Assembly: GCF_041242975.1 (NCBI RefSeq)
Contig: NZ_CP162488.1
Span: 351,501 to 415,500 of the forward strand
Length of the DNA: 64,000 bases
Source: Xanthomonas sp. DAR 35659
GTDB lineage: Bacteria > Pseudomonadota > Gammaproteobacteria > Xanthomonadales > Xanthomonadaceae
Reading direction: 5' to 3'
Shown one piece after another: positions 1 through 9,543 of the stretch. Within the stretch, counting starts at the first letter, position 1, and every line of letters begins with the position of its first letter. The translations under genes and the position numbers were made by a program. The notes under the pieces are model-generated. The model saw nothing but the letters and a program-made list of their open reading frames with translations, made no database searches and was not told where the DNA came from.

Positions 1-384
1 CACAGCAGTCTGGCGCAGACCGTGGCATGGACGCTGGACGCGCAACCGCGGCCGGCGCCGGCGGCGCTGCGCGCGCGGGCGCAGGACCTGCTGCGCGGCC
101 TCGCGCGCGGCGCCGATCCGATGGATGGGCTGGACGCGGCGCTGTCGCTGCAACTGGCCGGCGACCCGGCCGCGGCGGTGGAGGCGGTGCGCCTTGCGCA
201 GGCGGCCGGCTACCGCGATGCCGGCTACCTGCGGGTATCGCCGCTGTTGGCGCCGCTGCGCGCGCAGCCCGGCTTCGCCGCCGTGTTGGCACGCAACGCC
301 GCCGCCATCGCCGGCGAACGCGCGCAGGTGCGCCGCGCCGGCCTGTTGCCGAAGGAAGCCGGCGCGGCTACGGCAGCGCCTTGA
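1..384 (+). CDS. C-terminal end of an unidentified protein (5' truncated by window edge)
   Basis: Frame 1 is open from the first base to a TGA at 382-384, so this is the tail of a gene that begins before the window. The visible 127 or so residues are Ala/Arg/Leu-rich and helical, with a pattern like the end of a TPR-type array (DPAAAVEAVRLAQAAGY, then LLAPLRAQPGF). Similar tails close CadC-like winged-helix/TPR regulators, but no DNA-binding part is visible, so the function stays open. An internal GTG at 22 could serve as a start, but the open frame upstream argues for a longer protein. Its last 17 bases overlap the 3' end of the convergent serine hydrolase gene. Confidence 0.55.
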   Translation, partial: HSSLAQTVAWTLDAQPRPAPAALRARAQDLLRGLARGADPMDGLDAALSLQLAGDPAAAVEAVRLAQAAGYRDAGYLRVSPLLAPLRAQPGFAAVLARNAAAIAGERAQVRRAGLLPKEAGAATAAP

Positions 385-1504
385 GCACGTAGTCGGCGAG
401 CAGCGCCTGCGACTGCGGATGCATCTTCGGCGTGTTGTACGCGCTGCGGGTGATCACCACCACCAGGCGTTCCTCGGGCAGCACGAACACGTAGTTGCCG
501 CCGTTGCCGGACATCGCCCACACCCCCCGTTCCACGCCGCGCACCGGGAACCGGAAGCGCCACAGCAGATAGCCGTAGTCCGCGTCCTCGCGCGCTTGCG
601 CGTGCACCGTGGTCATCGCCCGCACCCAATCCGCCGGCAATACCTGCTGCCCATGCCAGCGGCCCTGGTCCAGCAGCAACTGGCCGAACTTGGCCAGGTC
701 GCGGCTGCGGTAGCGGGTGCCGCCGCCGCCCATGCCCACGCCCTCGGCGGAGCGGCCCCAGTGGACGTCGGTGATACCGAGCGGCCGCTCCAGCGCCTGC
801 GCAGCGAAGTCTTCCAGGCGCTGCCCGGTGGCTTTCTCCAGCAGCGCGCCGAGCAGGAAGCTGCCGGCGGTGCAGTAGGAAAAAGCGCGGCCGTACGGGC
901 TGTCCTCGGGGCGGCGCATCCACGGCGCGTAGCCCTTGATCGGCAGGTCCAGCGCGAACTGGGTCCAGTCGGCGCTGACGTACATGCGTTCCTCGTTGCC
1001 GCTGGAGAAGGCGTTGTCGTCGTCGCATTCCAGTTGCGAACTCATCGTCAGCAGGTCCTCGACGGTGAGCGCGCGCTTGCGCGGATCCGGCTGTTGCCAA
1101 TGGCGGTCGCCGAAGTATTTGTAGACCCTGGCCTGCGTGCCGGGCAGGCGGCCGCGGTCGATCGCCGCGCCGACCAGCAGCGCGGTGATGCTCTTGGTCG
1201 CCGAGCGGGTGTCGTGCAGGGTCTGCCGGTCGGCGCCGCCGAAATAGCGTTCGTAGACCAGCGCGCCGTCGCGCGCGACCAGCACGCTGCTGGTGCCCGG
1301 CGCCTTGCCCTCGGCGATGGCCCGCGCCAGGGCCTCCAGCACGGCGATGTTCCAGCCTGTGGCCCTGGCGCCGGCGGTCGGCCAGCCGTCGTCCAGCGCC
1401 GGCGGCGCGTCGGCGTTGATGCCGGGTGGGACGGCGGCAGCGGCGTGACCAATCGCCACGAGGAAGGCCAGCAGGGGGCACAGCAGGGACGGGACGCGGG
1501 GCAT
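368..1504 (-). CDS. Serine hydrolase of the beta-lactamase/penicillin-binding (class C-like) family, exported
   Basis: The 378-residue protein starts at the ATG at 1504, where a signal peptide begins (hydrophobic stretch around residues 6-24, cleaved near HAAAA). An SxxK catalytic motif is seen as S-A-T-K at residues 101-104. A second motif follows as [10 protein letters not shown], where the usual Tyr-x-Asn is Tyr-Cys-Thr, and there is a late SGNGGNY segment. The fold is that of serine beta-lactamase-like esterases and carboxypeptidases. It probably acts in the periplasm on an ester or peptide, and nothing here indicates antibiotic resistance. A longer upstream start exists but would put 30 Arg-rich residues before the signal peptide. 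Confidence 0.8.
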   Translation of the reverse strand: MPRVPSLLCPLLAFLVAIGHAAAAVPPGINADAPPALDDGWPTAGARATGWNIAVLEALARAIAEGKAPGTSSVLVARDGALVYERYFGGADRQTLHDTRSATKSITALLVGAAIDRGRLPGTQARVYKYFGDRHWQQPDPRKRALTVEDLLTMSSQLECDDDNAFSSGNEERMYVSADWTQFALDLPIKGYAPWMRRPEDSPYGRAFSYCTAGSFLLGALLEKATGQRLEDFAAQALERPLGITDVHWGRSAEGVGMGGGGTRYRSRDLAKFGQLLLDQGRWHGQQVLPADWVRAMTTVHAQAREDADYGYLLWRFRFPVRGVERGVWAMSGNGGNYVFVLPEERLVVVITRSAYNTPKMHPQSQALLADYVLKALP

Positions 1505-1701
1505 GGTCGGACTCCGGATCGGGATGGTCCGCCTACAGCGCCAGCATCGCGCCTGAAGTGCCTGATGGAACGATGAAGAATGATGAAGTCGCATCGGATC
1601 AAGGGCTTGCGCCGCGCTTCGGCACGCCGCGCGCGCGCCCGGATCGCGTTCGCGCGCGGCCCCGGCTATCGTGTGCGCCCCAGTGCGATCGGTGCGGCGC
1701 G

Positions 1702-2712
1702 ATGAAGATAGTGGTGACGGGCGGTGGTGGGTTCCTTGGCCAGGCGCTGTGCCGCGGGCTGGTCGCGCGCGGGCACGAGGTGCTCAGCTACAACCGCGGC
1801 CACTATCCCGAACTGCAGGCGCTGGGCGTGGCCCAGGTGCGCGGCGACCTGACCGATGCGCAGGCGCTGTACCACGCCGTGGCGGGGGCCGGGGCGGTGT
1901 TCCACAACGCGGCCAAGGCCGGCGCCTGGGGCAGCTACGACAGCTACTACCAGCCCAACGTGGTGGGCACCGAGAACGTGCTCGCCGCCTGCCGCGCGCA
2001 TGGGGTCGGTCGCCTGGTCTACACCTCCACGCCGAGCGTGACCCACCGCGCCACCCATCCGGTCGAAGGCCTGGGCGCCGAGCAGGTGCCGTATGGCGAG
2101 AACTTCCAGGCGCCGTACGCGGCGACCAAGGCCATCGCCGAGCGCGCGGTGCTGGCCGCCAACGACGCGCAGCTGGCCGTGGTGGCGCTGCGGCCGCGGC
2201 TGATCTGGGGGCCGGGCGACAACCAGATCCTGCCCAAGCTGGTCGCGCGCGCGCGGGCCGGGCGCGTGCGCCTGGTCGGCAGCGGCGACAACCTGGTGGA
2301 TTCCACCTTCATCGACAACGCCGCGCAGGCGCACTTCGATGCGTTCGAGCATCTGCATGTCGGCGCGGCCTGCGCCGGCAAGGCGTACTTCATTTCCAAC
2401 GGCGAGCCGCTGCCGATGCGCGACCTGCTGAACCGGCTGCTGGCCGCGGTCGGCGCGCCGCCGGTGACCAAGCACCTGTCGTTCAAGGCCGCCTATCGCA
2501 TCGGCGCGACCTGCGAGACGCTGTGGCCGCTGCTGCGCCTGCGCGGCGAACCGCCGCTGACCCGCTTCCTGGCCGAGCAACTGTGCACGCCGCACTGGTA
2601 CAGCATGGAACCGGCGCGCCGCGACTTCGGTTACGTGCCGCAGGTCTCGATCGCGCAGGGCTTGCAGCGGCTGGCGTCATCATGGGGCCGCGACACTGCC
2701 GTCACTTCCTGA
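1702..2712 (+). CDS. oleD: NAD(P)-dependent epimerase/dehydratase, OleD-like (2-alkyl-3-oxoalkanoate reductase)
   Basis: The 336-residue extended SDR protein begins with a Rossmann TGGGGFLG at residues 6-13. The catalytic Y-A-A-T-K lies at about 139-143, with an STPS segment before it. Its overall sequence, including the [19 protein letters not shown] end, strongly resembles the OleD reductase of Xanthomonas/Stenotrophomonas long-chain olefin synthesis. OleD reduces the 2-alkyl-3-ketoacid made by OleA to the hydroxyacid used by OleC. The start was chosen at ATG 1702 because the Rossmann strand begins immediately after it. No oleA, oleB or oleC lies in this window: the gene upstream is a convergent-strand hydrolase and downstream is a small membrane protein. 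A paralogous 3-beta-HSD-type enzyme is the alternative. Confidence 0.7.
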   Translation: MKIVVTGGGGFLGQALCRGLVARGHEVLSYNRGHYPELQALGVAQVRGDLTDAQALYHAVAGAGAVFHNAAKAGAWGSYDSYYQPNVVGTENVLAACRAHGVGRLVYTSTPSVTHRATHPVEGLGAEQVPYGENFQAPYAATKAIAERAVLAANDAQLAVVALRPRLIWGPGDNQILPKLVARARAGRVRLVGSGDNLVDSTFIDNAAQAHFDAFEHLHVGAACAGKAYFISNGEPLPMRDLLNRLLAAVGAPPVTKHLSFKAAYRIGATCETLWPLLRLRGEPPLTRFLAEQLCTPHWYSMEPARRDFGYVPQVSIAQGLQRLASSWGRDTAVTS

Positions 2713-2774
2713 CGACCCGCGGTTTCCGAAGATGGCTGCGCGCCGATTCGGCACGACAACTTTCGGACCTTGCC

Positions 2775-2933
2775 ATGCTGCATTACGCCATCATCTTCTT
2801 CGTCATCGCCATCATCGCCGCCGTGCTGGGTTTCAGCGGCATCGCCGGTGCGGCGACCAACATCGCCTGGATCCTGTTCGTGGTGTTCCTGATCCTCGCG
2901 GTGATCTCGATGTTCCGTCGCGGCAAGGTGTAG
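2775..2933 (+). CDS. Small DUF1328/YtjA-type membrane protein
   Basis: This 52-residue protein begins [20 protein letters not shown] and consists of two transmembrane segments (about 2-20 and 28-46) joined by [12 protein letters not shown]. It ends in a short basic tail, FRRGKV. This is the pattern of the DUF1328 (YtjA) family of short inner-membrane proteins, whose function is unknown but which are often stress-associated. It sits 62 bases after the OleD-like gene and is followed within 25 bases by a strong hairpin. Confidence 0.85.
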   Translation: MLHYAIIFFVIAIIAAVLGFSGIAGAATNIAWILFVVFLILAVISMFRRGKV

Positions 2934-2954
2934 TTCACCGCCCGCGCTGCATCC

Positions 2955-3000
2955 CGAACGGCCCGCGGCCCCGGTGTTTTCCGGGGCCGTGGGCCGTTCG
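2955..3000. terminator. Strong bidirectional hairpin between convergent genes
   Basis: Two 20-base arms (2955-2974 and 2981-3000) pair with a single G-U and close a TGTTTT loop. The hairpin sits between the DUF1328 gene and the convergent ddl gene, so it can stop transcription from both sides, although no long T-run follows. Confidence 0.7.
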
Positions 3001-3041
3001 CTTTCGCGCGTTCCGTGAGGAGCCGGCGCCGGACGCGGGCG

Positions 3042-4157
3042 TTACTCGCCCGGCGCCGACAGCGCCACCGCGCTGCGCAGCGCCGCATCCTGCGCATGAC
3101 GTTCCAGGGCCAGTTCGACCAGGCGCGTGATCAGTGCGCGATAACTCAGCCCGCTGGCCTGCCACAGCTTCGGATACATGCTGATGCGGGTGAAGCCGGG
3201 CAGGGTGTTGAGTTCGTTGATCACGATGCGGCCGTCCGCGCACAGGAACACGTCCACCCGCGCCAGGCCGGCGCATTCCAATACCCGATAGGCGCGCAAG
3301 GCGACCGCGCGGATGCGCTCCTGGGTGGCGCCGTCGATCGCCGCGGGCACCACCACCTCGGCGCCGCTCTCGCTGATGTACTTGGTCTCGTAGGAATAGA
3401 AGGCGTCGTGCACCACCACCTCGCCGCACACGCTGGCCTGCGGTGTGTCGTTGCCGAGCACCGCGCATTCGATCTCGCGTCCTTCGATCGCCGATTCCAC
3501 CAGGGCCTTGTGGTCGTACGCCAGGGCCAACCTCAGCGCGGCATCGAAGCCGGCCGCGTCGTGCACCTTGCTCACGCCCACCGAGGAGCCCTGGTTGGCC
3601 GGCTTGACGAACAGCGGCAACCCGAGCTGCTTCGCCAAAACGGCGAAATCGGCCTGCGCCGCATCGGCGCGGCGGATGCAGGCGAACGGCGCGACCTCCA
3701 GCCCGGCGTCGCGCAACAGGCGCTTGGCCACGTCCTTGTCCATCGCCAGCGCCGAGCCCAGCACGCCGGAGCCGACGAACGGCAGCCCGGCCATGCGCAG
3801 CAGGCCCTGCAGCGAGCCGTCCTCGCCGAGCGTGCCGTGCACGATCGGGAACGCCACGTCGAGTCGTTCCAGCGCCTGCGCCGGCTGCAGCGCGCGCAGC
3901 GGCTGCGACGCATCGCCGGGGATCACGGCCACGCCGCGGCCGCTGGGATGCAACGCGATCCGCGCCGGGTCGTCAGCGTGCAGCAGGAAGCCGTCGCGGT
4001 CGCTGGCGTGCCAGTGGCCCTGCTTGTCGATGCCGATCAGGGTGGCGTCGAACCGGTCCGGGTCGAGCGCATCGACGATGTTGCGCGCCGATTGCAGGGA
4101 CACCTCGTGTTCGGCCGACTTGCCGCCGAAGATGATACCGACGCGGATCTTGCGCAT
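3042..4157 (-). CDS. ddl: D-alanine--D-alanine ligase (DdlA type)
   Basis: The 371-residue ATP-grasp enzyme joins two D-alanines for the peptidoglycan stem peptide in the cytoplasm. The N-terminus has the Ddl signature [15 protein letters not shown] (residues 10-24). The ATP-grasp part carries [14 protein letters not shown], and the metal-binding end reads [20 protein letters not shown]. The length matches DdlA (about 364-370) rather than the shorter DdlB. It is not in a mur/fts cluster here, which also fits the stand-alone DdlA form. It is transcribed alone, divergent from ubiJ. Confidence 0.95.
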   Translation of the reverse strand: MRKIRVGIIFGGKSAEHEVSLQSARNIVDALDPDRFDATLIGIDKQGHWHASDRDGFLLHADDPARIALHPSGRGVAVIPGDASQPLRALQPAQALERLDVAFPIVHGTLGEDGSLQGLLRMAGLPFVGSGVLGSALAMDKDVAKRLLRDAGLEVAPFACIRRADAAQADFAVLAKQLGLPLFVKPANQGSSVGVSKVHDAAGFDAALRLALAYDHKALVESAIEGREIECAVLGNDTPQASVCGEVVVHDAFYSYETKYISESGAEVVVPAAIDGATQERIRAVALRAYRVLECAGLARVDVFLCADGRIVINELNTLPGFTRISMYPKLWQASGLSYRALITRLVELALERHAQDAALRSAVALSAPGE

Positions 4158-4263
4158 GCCTGTCCTCGCCCTCCTGGCGTGACGGTGGGGCGCCTAGCAT
4201 GCCGCTTTTCCCCAGCGCGGCCCAGTCCGCGGATCCGTCGCATGGCGCCGTGCCGCAGCCTTG

Positions 4264-4275
4264 TAGAATGCGCCC
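4264..4275 (+). promoter_or_regulatory. -10 element 6 bases before the ubiJ ATG (candidate leaderless start)
   Basis: TAGAAT at 4264-4269 is followed by exactly six bases and then the ubiJ ATG. Transcription would start at or within a base or two of the ATG. The same arrangement is seen before truC, arfB and the TetR gene. The -35 region is weak. Confidence 0.45.
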
Positions 4276-4917
4276 ATGTCGCCCTCTCCCCTCGATGCCC
4301 TCAAGCCCCTGGCCGGCCGTGCGCTGGAAGCGGCGCTCAACCGCGCGCTGGCGCTGGATCCCGACACCCGCGACGCCTTGCGCGGCCTGGACGGCCAGCG
4401 CGTGGCGCTGACCCTGGAGGCGCCGGCGCTGGCCTTGCAGATCCGCGTGGACGGCACGCGCCTGCAGGTCGGGCCGGTGGATGCGGCGCAGGAGCCTGAC
4501 CTGGCGGTGCGCAGCACCCTGGGCGGGCTGTTCGCGCAATTGCCGTTCCTGGCCCAGGCGCGGCGCGGCGCCACGCCCGGCGGGCGGGTGCGCGTGTCCG
4601 GCGATGCCGAACTGGCGCGGCGTCTGCAGCAGTTGGCGGCGCGCTTCGATCCGGACTGGCAGCGGCCGTTCACCCAGGTGTTCGGCGATGTGCTCGGCGT
4701 GCAGTTCGCCAATGCGGCGCGGTCGGCGCTGCAGCAAGCGCAGCGCAGCGCGCAGGACCTGGCGCAGAGCGCGGCCGAATTCGTCACCGAGGAATCGCGC
4801 GACGTGGTCGCGCGCGCCGAGCTGGAGGCGTTCTACGACGACGTGGACGCGATCCGCGACGACGTCGAGCGGTTGGCTGCGCGGGTGACGCGCTTGCAGC
4901 CGGGGCGCGGCGCATGA
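4276..4917 (+). CDS. ubiJ: Ubiquinone biosynthesis accessory factor UbiJ (SCP2 domain)
   Basis: The 213-residue protein has an N-terminal SCP2-like lipid-binding domain (about residues 8-115, including the [26 protein letters not shown] strand region). A long amphipathic helix follows, rich in Ala/Gln/Asp (residues 140-213). UbiJ organises the soluble Ubi complex with UbiK and binds ubiquinone precursors. Its stop overlaps the start of ubiB by four bases (ATGA), the conserved ubiJ-ubiB order. The usual ubiE is not upstream: ddl is instead. Confidence 0.85.
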   Translation: MSPSPLDALKPLAGRALEAALNRALALDPDTRDALRGLDGQRVALTLEAPALALQIRVDGTRLQVGPVDAAQEPDLAVRSTLGGLFAQLPFLAQARRGATPGGRVRVSGDAELARRLQQLAARFDPDWQRPFTQVFGDVLGVQFANAARSALQQAQRSAQDLAQSAAEFVTEESRDVVARAELEAFYDDVDAIRDDVERLAARVTRLQPGRGA

Positions 4918-6572
4918 AGGCGATGTTCCGTGCCAGCCGCATCGGCCGGGTGATCCTGCGCTATCGCCTGGACGATCTGCTCGACGGCACCCCGGCCGAG
5001 CGCTGGCTGCGCCTGGCCAAGCCGTTCGTGCCGCGCGCCAGCCCCGATATCGCCGCGCAGTCGCGCGGCGCGCGGCTGCGCCTGGCGCTGCAGGACCTGG
5101 GGCCGATCTTCGTCAAGTTCGGGCAGATTCTGTCCACCCGCCGCGACCTGATGCCGCCGGACGTGGCCGAGGAGCTGACCCTGCTGCAGGACCGGGTGCG
5201 CCCATTCGATGGCGAGGCCGCGCGGCGCATCGTCGAGCAGGCGTTGGGGCGGCCGATCGCGGCGGCCTTCGCCAGCTTCGATACCGAGCCGCTGGCCTCG
5301 GCCTCGATCGCGCAGGTGCACGCGGCGACGCTGCATGACGGCCGCGAAGTGGTGGTCAAGGTGCTGCGCCCGGACATCGAGCGGCAGATCGACGCCGACA
5401 TCGCATTGCTGAAATCGGCCGCCGCGCTGGTCGAACGCACCCATCCGCGCGCCGACAAGATCCGCCCGCGCGAGGTGGTGGCCGAGATCGAGACCACCCT
5501 GGCCGCGGAACTGGACCTGCAGCGCGAAGGCGCCAACGCCAGCGTGCTGCGCCGCTTCTGGCTGCACTCGGACGACCTGTACGTGCCGGAGGTGATCTGG
5601 ACCCACACCGCCGAGCGCGCGCTGACCCTGGAGCGGGTGCGCGGCATCCCCTCCGACGACATCGCCTCGCTCGACGCCGCCGGCATCGACCGCAAGGCGC
5701 TGGCGGCCAAGGGCGTGCGCGTGTTCTACACCCAGGTGTTCCGCGACAACTTCTTCCACGCCGACGCGCACGCCGGCAACATCTGGGTCGACAGCGACCC
5801 GGCGCGGCGCATCAATCCGCGCTTCATCGCGCTGGACTTCGGCATCATGGGCCAGCTCTCGCAGGAAGATCAGTACTACCTGGCCGAGAACTTCATGGCC
5901 ATCTTCAACAAGGATTACCGGCGCATGGCAGAGTTGCACGTGGAGGCGGGCTGGATGCCGTCCAACGTGCGCATCGACGAGCTGGAGGCGGCTGCGCGCT
6001 CGGTGTGCGAGCCGTACTTCACCCGGCCGCTGTCGCAGATCTCGCTGGCCGAGGTGCTGATCAAGCTGTTCCGCGTGGCCCAGCGCTACCAGCTGACCCT
6101 GCAGCCGCAGCTGATCCTGCTGCAGAAGACCCTGCTCAACATCGAAGGCGTGGGCCGCCAGCTCGATCCGGAACTGGACATCTGGGCGGTGGCGCGGCCG
6201 GTGCTCGAGCGCATCCTGCTGGAGCGCTACAGCCCGCAGCGCGCGCTGCACGAGCTGCGCAAGCGACTGCCGGAAATCATGACCCATGCGCCGGACATGC
6301 CGCGCCTGGTGCACGGCTGGCTGCGCCAGCAGGTCGAGGGCCGCCACGAACTGTCGATGCGCTCGCGCGACCTGTTCGAACTCAACGCGATCCTGCTGCG
6401 CATGCAGCGGCGCGTCGTCACCGCGATCACCGGCGTGGGACTGCTCACCGTCGGCACGCTGCTGTATGCGCTCGACGCCGGTGGGCCGCAGTTGGGCGGG
6501 GTGTCGCTGTGGGCGTGGATCAGCGGCGGCGTCGGCGCGATGAGCCTGCTGTCGGCGTGGTGGCGGCGCTGA
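4914..6572 (+). CDS. ubiB: Ubiquinone biosynthesis protein kinase-like UbiB
   Basis: The 552-residue member of the UbiB/ABC1/ADCK atypical kinase family supports ubiquinone synthesis, probably through ATPase activity at the inner membrane. The KxGQ helix is seen as [16 protein letters not shown] (about residues 65-80). The modified glycine-rich loop reads ASASIAQVH. The catalytic HADAHAGN and metal-binding DFG (ALDFGIMG) follow. Two transmembrane segments close the protein (about residues 500-550), as in Escherichia coli UbiB (546 residues). It is translationally coupled to ubiJ. Confidence 0.95.
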   Translation: MKAMFRASRIGRVILRYRLDDLLDGTPAERWLRLAKPFVPRASPDIAAQSRGARLRLALQDLGPIFVKFGQILSTRRDLMPPDVAEELTLLQDRVRPFDGEAARRIVEQALGRPIAAAFASFDTEPLASASIAQVHAATLHDGREVVVKVLRPDIERQIDADIALLKSAAALVERTHPRADKIRPREVVAEIETTLAAELDLQREGANASVLRRFWLHSDDLYVPEVIWTHTAERALTLERVRGIPSDDIASLDAAGIDRKALAAKGVRVFYTQVFRDNFFHADAHAGNIWVDSDPARRINPRFIALDFGIMGQLSQEDQYYLAENFMAIFNKDYRRMAELHVEAGWMPSNVRIDELEAAARSVCEPYFTRPLSQISLAEVLIKLFRVAQRYQLTLQPQLILLQKTLLNIEGVGRQLDPELDIWAVARPVLERILLERYSPQRALHELRKRLPEIMTHAPDMPRLVHGWLRQQVEGRHELSMRSRDLFELNAILLRMQRRVVTAITGVGLLTVGTLLYALDAGGPQLGGVSLWAWISGGVGAMSLLSAWWRR

Positions 6573-6574
6573 CG

Positions 6575-7174
6575 ATGGCCGCGCCCGGGCACGGGCCGCT
6601 GCACGCGGTGCGCGCCGAACTGGCGGCGCTGGGGCCGCGCCACGACGCGCAGCAGCCGGATCGCGCGCAGCGCCTGCTCAACATCACGCCCGACACCGGC
6701 GCCTTGCTGGCGGTGCTGGTGCGCGCCGGCGCCGCGCGGCGTGTCCTGGAGATCGGCACGTCCAACGGCTATTCCACGCTGTGGCTGGTCGAGGCGGCGC
6801 GCGCGATCGGCGGCGCGGTGGTCAGCATCGAGTACGCGGCGCACAAAGTGGCGCTGGCCCGACAGACCTTCGCCCGCGCCGGCGTGCAGGAGACGATCGA
6901 ACTGGTGCAGGCCGATGCGGGGACGTGGCTGGCCGAAGTCGGCAGCGATGCCTTCGATCTGCTGTTCCTGGACGCCGAGCGCAGCCTGTATTGCGCCTGG
7001 TGGCCGCAGCTGCGCCGCGTGCTGCGCCCGGGCGGCCTGCTGGTGGTCGACAACGCCACCTCGCATGCGGCGGAGATGGCACCGTTCGCCGCGCTGCTGC
7101 AGGCCGATCCCGGCTTCACCTGCGCCACGGTCCCGGTCGGCAACGGCGAGCTGCTGGCAGTCAAGGACGGCTGA
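6575..7174 (+). CDS. Class I SAM-dependent O-methyltransferase
   Basis: The 199-residue protein starts at ATG 6575, two bases after the ubiB stop, so it belongs to the same transcript. SAM-binding motif I is seen as VLEIGTSNGYSTLWL (about residues 49-63). The acidic end of strand beta-2 is VVSIEY, and DLLFLDAERS and GGLLVVDNATSH are typical of the catechol O-methyltransferase-like COG4122 family. The substrate cannot be told from sequence. Its position behind ubiB might hint at a quinone or phenolic substrate, but that is only inference. Confidence 0.8.
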   Translation: MAAPGHGPLHAVRAELAALGPRHDAQQPDRAQRLLNITPDTGALLAVLVRAGAARRVLEIGTSNGYSTLWLVEAARAIGGAVVSIEYAAHKVALARQTFARAGVQETIELVQADAGTWLAEVGSDAFDLLFLDAERSLYCAWWPQLRRVLRPGGLLVVDNATSHAAEMAPFAALLQADPGFTCATVPVGNGELLAVKDG

Positions 7175-7297
7175 GCTGGGAATCGCGCGATGCGGCGGTG
7201 CACGCCGCGTCGCCGCCGCGCCGAGCGAAGGCCGCTGCGACGTGCAAGCGATTGCCACGTGTTCGGCACGCTATGCCCGCGCGGACGCAGGCACGCA

Positions 7298-7326
7298 TTG
7301 TGGCCAGGGGACGCGGCGCGGATAAT
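7298..7326 (+). promoter_or_regulatory. Sigma70-type promoter of truC
   Basis: TTGTGG at 7298-7303 and GATAAT at 7321-7326 are separated by 17 bases. The GTG start codon follows the -10 by six bases, so the transcript is predicted to be leaderless. This supports the GTG over the upstream ATG at 7273. Confidence 0.6.
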
Positions 7327-7332
7327 CCCGCG

Positions 7333-8055
7333 GTGAGTATTTCCCCAGATTCCCTGAGTATCCTCCACCAGGATCCGTTCCTGGCCGTGGTCGACAAGCC
7401 GGCCGGGCTGATGGCCCATGACAGCAAGCTGGCCCGCGGCGAGGACGACTTCCTTGCCGACCGGCTGCGCGCGCAACTGGGCCGTCCGATCTTCCTGGTG
7501 CACCGGCTCGACCGCGCCACCAGCGGCTGCCTGCTGCTGGCCTTCGACCGCGACACCGCCAGCGCGCTGGGCAAGGCGCTGATGGGCGGCGAGGTGGACA
7601 AGGACTATCTGGCGATCTGCCGCGGCTGGCCGGCCGAGGAACGCTTCGTGGTCGACCACGACCTGGACGGCGGCCCCGGCAAGCCGCTGAAGAAACCGGC
7701 GCAGACCCGCTTCGAGCGCCTGGCCTGCGGCGAGCTGCCGGTGCCTTCGGGCGCGTTCGCCACCTCGCGCTACGCGCTGTTGCGCTGCAGCCCGGTGACC
7801 GGGCGCTTCCGCCAGATCCGGCGCCACCTCAAGCACCTGTCGCACCACCTGATCGGCGACACCAGCCACGGCGACGGCCGCCACAACCGCATCTTCCGCA
7901 TGCAGGGCGTGCATCGCATGCTGCTGCATGCCGAGCGCCTGGCGTTCCCGCATCCGGACGGCCGCCGGATCGAGGTATGCGCGCCGCTGGATGCCGAGTT
8001 CGCGCGCGCGTTCGGCCTGTTCGGCTGGGACCCCGGCGTCACGCGCCGGGGGTGA
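7333..8055 (+). CDS. truC: tRNA pseudouridine(65) synthase TruC (RluA family)
   Basis: The 240-residue RluA-family enzyme contains the catalytic-Asp motif HRLDRATSG (about residues 56-64) and an early VVDKPAGLMAH. The late VTGRFRQIRRHLKHLSHHLIGD segment is the TruC-type ending for modification of U65 in tRNAs. A GTG start at 7333 is chosen because a good promoter ends six bases before it and the family domain starts about 15 residues later. An in-frame ATG at 7273 would add 20 residues. Confidence 0.85.
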   Translation: MSISPDSLSILHQDPFLAVVDKPAGLMAHDSKLARGEDDFLADRLRAQLGRPIFLVHRLDRATSGCLLLAFDRDTASALGKALMGGEVDKDYLAICRGWPAEERFVVDHDLDGGPGKPLKKPAQTRFERLACGELPVPSGAFATSRYALLRCSPVTGRFRQIRRHLKHLSHHLIGDTSHGDGRHNRIFRMQGVHRMLLHAERLAFPHPDGRRIEVCAPLDAEFARAFGLFGWDPGVTRRG

Positions 8056-8067
8056 CGCCCTGCCGGG

Positions 8068-8640
8068 TCAGCGCGCCGGCGGCGAGGGCGGCACGTCGAC
8101 CGCGGGGGCTTCCCTGGGCGCGGCGGGGCTGGATTCGCGGATGATCCGGTCCAGGTCGCGGTCCAGGTCGGCCATGGCCGGCTGCAGCAGCTTCTGCAGC
8201 GCGATCATCACGTTCTGCATCAGCGCCGGGGTCTTGTCGAGCAGGCTCTGGCCGGCCGGGCTCTCGTAGAACTCGGCCATCGCCAGCACGTCCTGCTTGG
8301 AGAAGGACTGCTTGTACAGGTCCACGTACAGCGGCCGCAGCTTCGACCACGACAGCACGTCGCGCACGGTCTGGCGGCTGCGCTCCTGGATGCGGCGTAG
8401 CTGATCGGCTTCGGCGGGGGTGACCTGGCGGCCGCGGAACGCCTCGTCGAACTGCTTCTGCTGCATCGCCTCCATTTGCGGCAGCATGCCGTCGATCATG
8501 CTCTGCGCGCGCGAGGCGGCCAGCAGGCGATTGACGTCGGCATCGCTGGGCGGCTCGGCCAGCGCCGCGCCGGCGGTCAGGCCGAGCAGCAGCACCAGGG
8601 CGAGCCGGCGTAGGCGGGAAAGGGATCGGATCGGGTTCAT
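8068..8640 (-). CDS. DUF2059 family exported protein
   Basis: The 190-residue protein begins at ATG 8640 with a clear signal peptide (basic RSLSRLRRLA, hydrophobic LVLLLGLTAGAALA, cleavage near ALA-EPP). The mature part is helical, with the DUF2059 features SFSKQDVLAMAEFYESPAGQSLLDK. A Pro-rich tail follows. DUF2059 proteins are periplasmic and of unknown function. CAGGA lies about six bases before the start. The gene converges with truC across a 12-base gap. Confidence 0.8.
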   Translation of the reverse strand: MNPIRSLSRLRRLALVLLLGLTAGAALAEPPSDADVNRLLAASRAQSMIDGMLPQMEAMQQKQFDEAFRGRQVTPAEADQLRRIQERSRQTVRDVLSWSKLRPLYVDLYKQSFSKQDVLAMAEFYESPAGQSLLDKTPALMQNVMIALQKLLQPAMADLDRDLDRIIRESSPAAPREAPAVDVPPSPPAR

Positions 8641-9108
8641 CGCGCGTCCTGCAGGAGATATGAACGTAGCTGGGGTGTGTCGCCACTCCCGGAGTATGCC
8701 GCGTTGGGTCTGGGAGGCGCCACGGCGGCGTTGCACGGCGCAGCGCCTGGGGCCGTCAGGTCAAGCCGCGCGGGGTCGGTGTGGCGCCGGCCAGGCCCAA
8801 CCCGAAGGGCCGCGGTTGCGCGCCCGTGGCGGCGTCATCCCTCGGGCGTGGACGGAGGTCCACGTCCTTGTTCTTCCTTGCCACAGGTGCGCGCAACCGC
8901 GGCGCGGCATGCTCGGGGAGTGGGGACACGCCCTAGATACGGCAATCGCGCCGCGCCGCCGCGCTCCGGCCGGTCGGCGCCGCGGGCGTACCGGCCGCGC
9001 AGGTCGCTCCCCGCCTGCGCCCCCGGGTCGCCGCCGCCGCCCAGAGCGCACCGATCGCGCGCGGCGCCTGTGTCCAAGCCGTCGCGACGGATGCCCTACA
9101 ATCCGCGC
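8641..9108. other. Intergenic region without a convincing gene; holds the arfB promoter
   Basis: The open frames here have no family features, ribosome sites or codon pattern suggesting a gene. The only recognisable element is TACAAT at 9097-9102. It lies exactly six bases before the arfB ATG and is probably its -10, giving a leaderless transcript. Confidence 0.4.
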
Positions 9109-9540
9109 ATGAGTAACGGGGCCATCCACATCTCGAGCAGCCTGTCGATTCCGGAAAGCGAAATCGTCGAGCGGTTCGTGCGCGCCAGCGGCGCCGGCGG
9201 ACAGAACGTCAACAAGGTGTCCACCGCGGTGGAGCTGCGCTTCGACCTGGCCGGCTCGCCGTCGCTGCCCGAGCCAGTGCGGGCGCGCCTGCTGGCGCGG
9301 CGCGACCGCCGCATCACCGCCGAGGGCGTGCTGGTGATCGACGCGCAGCGCTTTCGCACCCAGGACCGCAACCGCGACGACGCACGGCAGCGCCTGGCCG
9401 AGTTCATCGCCGCCGGGTTGTCGGTGCCCAAGCGGCGTATCGCCACCAAACCCTCGCACGGCGCCAAGCTGCGGCGTCTGGACGCCAAGCGCGAGCGCAG
9501 CCAGATCAAACGAGGCCGCTCGCCCGGCCGTTGGGAGTGA
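9109..9540 (+). CDS. arfB: Alternative ribosome-rescue factor ArfB (YaeJ)
   Basis: The 143-residue peptidyl-tRNA hydrolase carries the release-factor GGQ motif at residues 30-32 (GAGGQNVNKVSTAVELRFD). A lysine/arginine-rich tail (KPSHGAKLRRLDAKRERSQ) enters the empty mRNA channel of stalled ribosomes. It lacks the codon-recognition domain of RF1/RF2, as expected for ArfB (140 residues in E. coli). The start is the ATG at 9109, six bases after a TACAAT box. An acyltransferase gene follows three bases after its stop. Confidence 0.93.
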   Translation: MSNGAIHISSSLSIPESEIVERFVRASGAGGQNVNKVSTAVELRFDLAGSPSLPEPVRARLLARRDRRITAEGVLVIDAQRFRTQDRNRDDARQRLAEFIAAGLSVPKRRIATKPSHGAKLRRLDAKRERSQIKRGRSPGRWE

Positions 9541-9543
9541 CCT

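Noticed and set aside
368..1504. Antibiotic-resistance beta-lactamase
   Set aside because: It has the SxxK fold, but the second motif is Tyr-Cys-Thr and the length and flanking motifs fit esterase-like serine hydrolases; no AmpR regulator is adjacent.
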